This document shows, in pieces, positions 6,085 through 7,081 of a stretch of 7,081 nt of DNA; the stretch's first letter is position 1, and the number at the start of each line of letters is the position of its first letter. Below the pieces are notes generated by a model, which worked only from the letters and a program-made list of their open reading frames with translations, was not told the DNA's origin and made no database searches. Origin of the DNA: Candidatus Aquidulcis sp. (GTDB lineage: Bacteria > Chloroflexota > Anaerolineae > Anaerolineales > E44-bin32); the NCBI GenBank assembly GCA_020723365.1, contig DYJB01000137.1, positions 1 through 7,081 on the forward strand, in the 5' to 3' direction. A program made the translations under genes and the position numbers.

Positions 6085-6831
6085 ATGGGTTTCCAGGAGA
6101 AGGTCGTCGTGGTGACGGGCGCCTCGCGCGGCATTGGCCGGGCGGCGGCGCTCGAGTTCGGGCGCCTGGGTGCGGCCGTCGTGGTCAACTTCGTCAAGGA
6201 CTCGGCCTCGGCCGAGGCGGTGGCGGCCGAGATCGTCGCGGCCAGAGGGCGGGCCGCCGTGCACCAGGCGGATGTGGGGGACTTCGCTGCCGCCGAGAGC
6301 CTGGTCAAGTTCGCCGTCCAGCACTTCGGCGACCTGCACATCCTGGTGAACAACGCCGGTATCACCCGCGACGGACTGATCATGATGATGTCCGAGGCCG
6401 ACTGGGACATCGTGCAGTCGACGAACCTCAAATCGACCTTCAACTGCTCGAAGGCCGCCGTGCGGCACATGATGCGCAAGCGCTACGGCCGCATCATCAA
6501 CATCACCTCCGTCGCCGGGCAGATGGGCAATGCCGGGCAGACCAACTACTCGGCCTCCAAGGCCGGCCAGATCGGCTTCACCAAGGCGCTGGCCCGCGAG
6601 GTCGCCTCGCGCAACATCACGGTCAACGCCGTCGCCGCCGGATACATCGAGACCGACATCTGGGCAACGGTTCCGGAAGCGGCCCGCCGGACGGCGCTGA
6701 CGATGATCCCGCTCGGGCGTACGGGGCAGCCGGAGGAGATCGCCAAGGCGATCGCCTTCCTGGCCTCCGACGACGCCGCCTACATCACCGGCCATGTCCT
6801 GACGGTGGACGGCGGCATGGCGATGTTCTAG
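6085..6831 (+). CDS. fabG: 3-oxoacyl-[acyl-carrier-protein] reductase (FabG), SDR family
   Basis: Cytoplasmic NADPH-dependent short-chain dehydrogenase/reductase, probably reducing 3-oxoacyl-ACP in fatty-acid elongation. At 248 residues it has the classical SDR length. The cofactor motif TGASRGIG is at 11-18, followed by ADVGD (62-66) and NNAG (89-92). The catalytic set is N114, S142 (in NITSVAG), Y155 and K159, with normal spacing. The C-terminal VDGGMAMF matches FabG proteins (usually GGM). One small oddity is NAVAAGYIETD (181-191), where most family members have Pro at the second Ala (A185). ATG 6085 is preceded by GAGGCGG (6069-6075), 9 bases away. A promoter is likely at 5984. The next gene begins 11 bases after the stop. 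Many SDRs look alike, so acetoacetyl-CoA reductase (PhaB-like) or another substrate remains possible. Confidence 0.9.
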   Translation: MGFQEKVVVVTGASRGIGRAAALEFGRLGAAVVVNFVKDSASAEAVAAEIVAARGRAAVHQADVGDFAAAESLVKFAVQHFGDLHILVNNAGITRDGLIMMMSEADWDIVQSTNLKSTFNCSKAAVRHMMRKRYGRIINITSVAGQMGNAGQTNYSASKAGQIGFTKALAREVASRNITVNAVAAGYIETDIWATVPEAARRTALTMIPLGRTGQPEEIAKAIAFLASDDAAYITGHVLTVDGGMAMF

Positions 6832-6835
6832 GAGG
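6829..6835 (+). promoter_or_regulatory. Consensus Shine-Dalgarno overlapping the fabG stop
   Basis: TAGGAGG contains the fabG stop (TAG) and a perfect AGGAGG (6830-6835), seven bases before ATG 6843. Ribosomes ending fabG would sit on this site, so the two genes are probably coupled. It fixes the start of the following gene. Confidence 0.85.
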
Positions 6836-6842
6836 CACGACG

Positions 6843-7081
6843 ATGGACGGATCGCAGGATCGCCCGATCGGCTCGACGACGATCGCCCCCGGGGTGCTGC
6901 TGACGATCGCCCGGCTGACGGCGCTGGGTGTCCCGGGTGTGACGGGCATGGCCAGGGTGGCCGGCGGCGTGAACCGCCTGTTCCGCCGCGGGGCCAGCGA
7001 GGGCGTGCGCATCGAGGTCAGCGACGACACCGTGCACGTCGATCTGTTCCTGGTCCTCTCCGCCCAGGCGAATGTGCGGGA
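6843..7081 (+). CDS. Asp23/Gls24 (YloU-like) family protein, 5' part (3' end outside window)
   Basis: The frame starts at ATG 6843 and is still open at the right edge (79 whole codons visible). The first 80 or so residues run from a short polar start (MDGSQDRPIGSTTIAPGVL) through LLTIARLTALGVPGVTGMA (residues 19-37), a Gly/Arg-rich turn NRLFRRGASEGV (44-55), then strand-like IEVSDDTVHVDLFLVL (57-72). The order of a start strand, a helix ending in a PGV-x-G motif, and alternating hydrophobic strands is typical of the Asp23/Gls24 family (DUF322). In Firmicutes these are alkaline-shock or envelope-stress proteins at the membrane, and YloU-like copies lie near lipid or fatty-acid genes. Coupling to fabG fits that. 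The family call rests on pattern recognition of a partial protein. Confidence 0.75.
   Translation, partial: MDGSQDRPIGSTTIAPGVLLTIARLTALGVPGVTGMARVAGGVNRLFRRGASEGVRIEVSDDTVHVDLFLVLSAQANVR

Noticed and set aside
5767..6795. A 342-codon minus-strand frame opposite fabG and the end of panE.
   Set aside because: It is the complement of a clear FabG; composition is Gly/Asp/Arg/His-rich and no family is recognised.
1..7081. Search for a parS centromere site (core CACGTG).
   Set aside because: No CACGTG core was seen by eye anywhere, so no parS is claimed; the sites may lie outside the window.

Overview
This is a GC-rich (by eye roughly two-thirds G+C), densely coding window with every convincing gene on the + strand. 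I read it as ordinary chromosome from a Chloroflexota-like bacterium (Anaerolineae or relative). The clues are a short YidC without the large periplasmic domain of proteobacteria, together with Jag/KhpB and Asp23/Gls24-family proteins (best known from Firmicutes), in a genome far richer in GC than most Firmicutes. The lineage call is an inference; no rRNA or other marker is present. There is no sign of mobile DNA, CRISPR, phage or a defence system.

Layout. (1) Positions 1-2247: the 3' end of a PQQ-like beta-propeller protein, then yidC (membrane insertase), then jag/khpB (KH + R3H RNA-binding protein). A small GC stem-loop lies between yidC and jag. (2) Positions 2248-2454: a 207-base gap that ends in a perfect TATAAT only 6 bases before the next ATG, so the following mRNA is probably leaderless. 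(3) Positions 2455-6025: a tightly packed four-gene operon of a PfkB-family sugar kinase, parA, parB and a ketopantoate-reductase-family gene, with junctions of -4, +1 and +1 bases. (4) Positions 6026-7081: fabG and the start of an Asp23/Gls24-family gene. A second perfect TATAAT lies inside the last codons of the preceding gene and probably drives fabG with an approximately 89-base leader.

How the genes fit together. The order yidC-jag-...-parA-parB resembles the conserved neighbourhood of the replication origin (rnpA-yidC-jag-mnmE-mnmG-rsmG-parA-parB). Here a sugar kinase occupies the place of the tRNA/rRNA-modification genes. The second half is metabolic: ketopantoate reductase feeds pantothenate, CoA and acyl-carrier-protein cofactor, and FabG acts on acyl-ACP. 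The Asp23-like protein suggests an envelope or membrane role.

I do not see an undescribed biological system. The points most worth a second look are a natural Glu-to-Gln change in the CTP-binding motif of ParB (GQRR instead of GERR), the likely leaderless promoter before the kinase-parAB operon, the promoter hidden in coding sequence before fabG, a tetrapeptide repeat in the Jag linker, and the sugar kinase coupled by an ATGA overlap to parA.
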